Notes under the pieces: model-generated
The model's input: only the letters and a program-made list of their open reading frames with translations
Databases searched by the model: none
Told to the model about the DNA's origin: nothing
Origin: Gammaproteobacteria bacterium
Lineage (GTDB): Bacteria; Gemmatimonadota; Gemmatimonadetes; Longimicrobiales; Gaopeijiaceae
Assembly (NCBI GenBank): GCA_009843625.1
Contig: VYDD01000318.1
Coordinates: 1 to 7,984, forward strand
Length of the DNA stretch: 7,984 nt
Direction: 5' to 3'
Part shown: in pieces, positions 7,108 to 7,984 of the stretch
Numbering within the stretch: the first letter of the stretch is position 1
Layout of the letters: every line of letters starts with the position of its first letter
Program-made: the position numbers and the translations under genes

Positions 7108-7984
7108 TCACTCGCCCCGGGCGACGAGGGGCGCTCCCGCGGCCACGCCCTCCGCGAAGAGCTCTCGGAAGGCGCTGTTCACGAACCCGGGCGCCCCGAG
7201 GATGTAGGGCACGAACTCGCCGCCCTCGAGCGCGTAGAGGGCGGTGACGCCGAGCCCCTCCGCGCAGGCCGCGAGGTCGCCCACGCCGCCGCCCTCGTAG
7301 AGCACGTGGCTCAGGCCCCGTGAGGTCTCGCCGCGGAGGCACGACTCCCACGGCCCCGCGACCGGGCGAGCGCCCGGGTCGTCCGACGCCGGCCCCTCGC
7401 TCCTCACCGTGAGCGGCGTGAGCTCGGGGACGCCCTCCGGGAAGAGCTCCCGGAAGGGGCGGTTCACGATCCCGGGCGCGCCGAGGACGTAGGGCACGAA
7501 CTCGCCGCCCTCGAGCGCGTAGAGGGCGTTCACGTGGCGGCTCTCTGCGCACGACTCCAGCTCCTCGAGGCTGCCGCCCTCGTAGATGAGGAGGCTGAAG
7601 CCGACGGAGACGTCGCCGCTCAGGCAGCTCGCCGGGGGCGCGCCCCCGGCGAGTGCGACGGTGTAGACCCGCACGCGGCTGCCGTCCGGGGAGGTCACGG
7701 TGACGGTGATCTCGGCGGCTCCCGCGAGGTCGACCTGGTGGCCGTCGGCATCCCCGTCGGCATCGGGGGGAGCGATGTCGACCGTGGCCGCCTCCTGCGC
7801 CGGGGCCGCTGAGACCGTGGTCTGCGAGATGCCCTCATCCGGGACGCCCTCGTACTCGGTCCGGCCCGGCTCGAACTCCTCGAAGTCGACGCCGCTCAGC
7901 GCCAGCGAGGCAAGGCGCGCGTCCCAGGTGTCGGGCATGTTGTAGGTGTAGACCCTGCCGTCGTTCGCGTCGGCGACGTACATG
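7108..7984 (-). CDS. Surface protein, 5'-truncated by the window: NHL/propeller end, cadherin-like beta-sandwich, two Cys-pair repeats
   Basis: The visible 291 residues are the C-terminal part of a larger protein. The ATG at 7983 sits inside the motif MYVADANDGRVYTYNMPD, typical of the end of an NHL/beta-propeller repeat, so it is unlikely to be the true start. Residues about 22-112 form a cadherin-like beta-sandwich domain: LASLALSGVDF at the start, HQVDL then EITVTVTSPDGSRVRVYTV at the end. Two tandem repeats follow (C120 to R194 and C215 to R289), sharing C-L-x-G, YEGG, a second Cys, ALYALEGGEFVPY, LGAP and FRELF. The protein ends in ARGE two residues after repeat 2. The gene ends with TGA at 7108. 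Function unknown; extracellular location is inferred from domain types and paired cysteines. The neighbouring protease gene lies 577 bp from this stop via the lipoprotein, so a shared operon is uncertain. Confidence 0.85.
   Translation of the reverse strand, partial: MYVADANDGRVYTYNMPDTWDARLASLALSGVDFEEFEPGRTEYEGVPDEGISQTTVSAAPAQEAATVDIAPPDADGDADGHQVDLAGAAEITVTVTSPDGSRVRVYTVALAGGAPPASCLSGDVSVGFSLLIYEGGSLEELESCAESRHVNALYALEGGEFVPYVLGAPGIVNRPFRELFPEGVPELTPLTVRSEGPASDDPGARPVAGPWESCLRGETSRGLSHVLYEGGGVGDLAACAEGLGVTALYALEGGEFVPYILGAPGFVNSAFRELFAEGVAAGAPLVARGE
7117..7341 (-). repeat. Cys-pair repeat, copy 2
   Basis: Second copy of the unit. It has C215 in SCLRGE, C240 in AACAEG, then ALYALEGGEFVPYILGAPG and FRELFAEGV. 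A 40-base stretch (7204-7243) is identical at the DNA level to 7489-7528 in copy 1, including silent positions. This points to recent duplication or gene conversion. Confidence 0.85.
7402..7626 (-). repeat. Cys-pair repeat, copy 1
   Basis: First copy of a 75-residue unit. It has C120 in SCLSGD, C145 in ESCAES, then ALYALEGGEFVPYVLGAPG and FRELFPEGV. Copy 2 starts exactly 285 bases (95 codons) further along. The two cysteines per copy suggest an internal disulfide in an exported protein. Confidence 0.85.

Noticed and set aside
6986..7552. 188-codon minus-strand frame within the Cys-repeat gene
   Set aside because: It is an Arg-rich shifted frame of the repeat region. Its internal repetition simply mirrors the DNA repeat of the true gene.
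7117..7626. Direct repeats as a CRISPR array or mobile-element termini
   Set aside because: The repeats are long, in frame, coding and only two in number, with no spacers or transposase.
7981..7983. ATG at the window edge as the real start of the Cys-repeat protein
   Set aside because: The Met is part of an MYVAD-type propeller motif that normally has further strands before it, so the gene most likely continues beyond the window.

Overview
The window is GC-rich throughout. It holds three convincing genes, all on the minus strand, so the reading order runs from high to low coordinates. The proteins are secreted or surface-exposed and built from stacked beta-sandwich repeats: fibronectin III, cadherin, pre-peptidase C-terminal (PPC)-like, P/Homo B and cadherin-like beta-sandwich domains. 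This style, with GTG starts, a lipobox lipoprotein and high third-position GC, suggests a free-living or host-associated environmental bacterium. The FN3 repeats, the NHL-type fragment and the Cys-pair repeats remind me of proteins in uncultured Chloroflexota (Dehalococcoidia/SAR202-like) genomes, but that is an impression from memory. No rRNA, tRNA, transposase, phage gene or CRISPR array was seen.

Layout from the right: 7108-7984 is the 3' part of a gene whose start lies outside the window. It encodes the end of a beta-propeller/NHL-like region, one cadherin-like beta-sandwich domain and two copies of a roughly 75-residue repeat with two cysteines, at a 95-residue period. Next, 6531-7107 is a 577-bp spacer with no gene I can support; it carries one doubtful 133-codon reading frame, an AT-rich patch and small hairpins. 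Then 5658-6530 encodes a 290-residue lipoprotein whose C-terminal half looks like a subtilase propeptide. Its stop codon overlaps by four bases (GTGA) the start of the large gene at 79-5661, an 1860-residue kexin-type (S8B) subtilase with a signal peptide, FN3, three PPC-like domains, catalytic domain, P domain, two FN3 domains, five cadherin-like domains with one Ig-like domain among them, and the start of a further cadherin-tandem domain.

Two points stand out. First, the protease lacks its own propeptide, and a propeptide-like domain is encoded separately as a lipoprotein directly upstream and translationally coupled. The likely reading is a split zymogen in which a membrane-tethered chaperone/inhibitor acts in trans on a secreted protease. 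Second, the protease frame ends at a TAG inside a 15-base AT-rich insert (about 73-87). Removing the insert restores a textbook cadherin-tandem motif that continues in the same frame to the edge of the window. The gene is therefore either freshly truncated, read through, or affected by an assembly error, and the intact protein would be longer.
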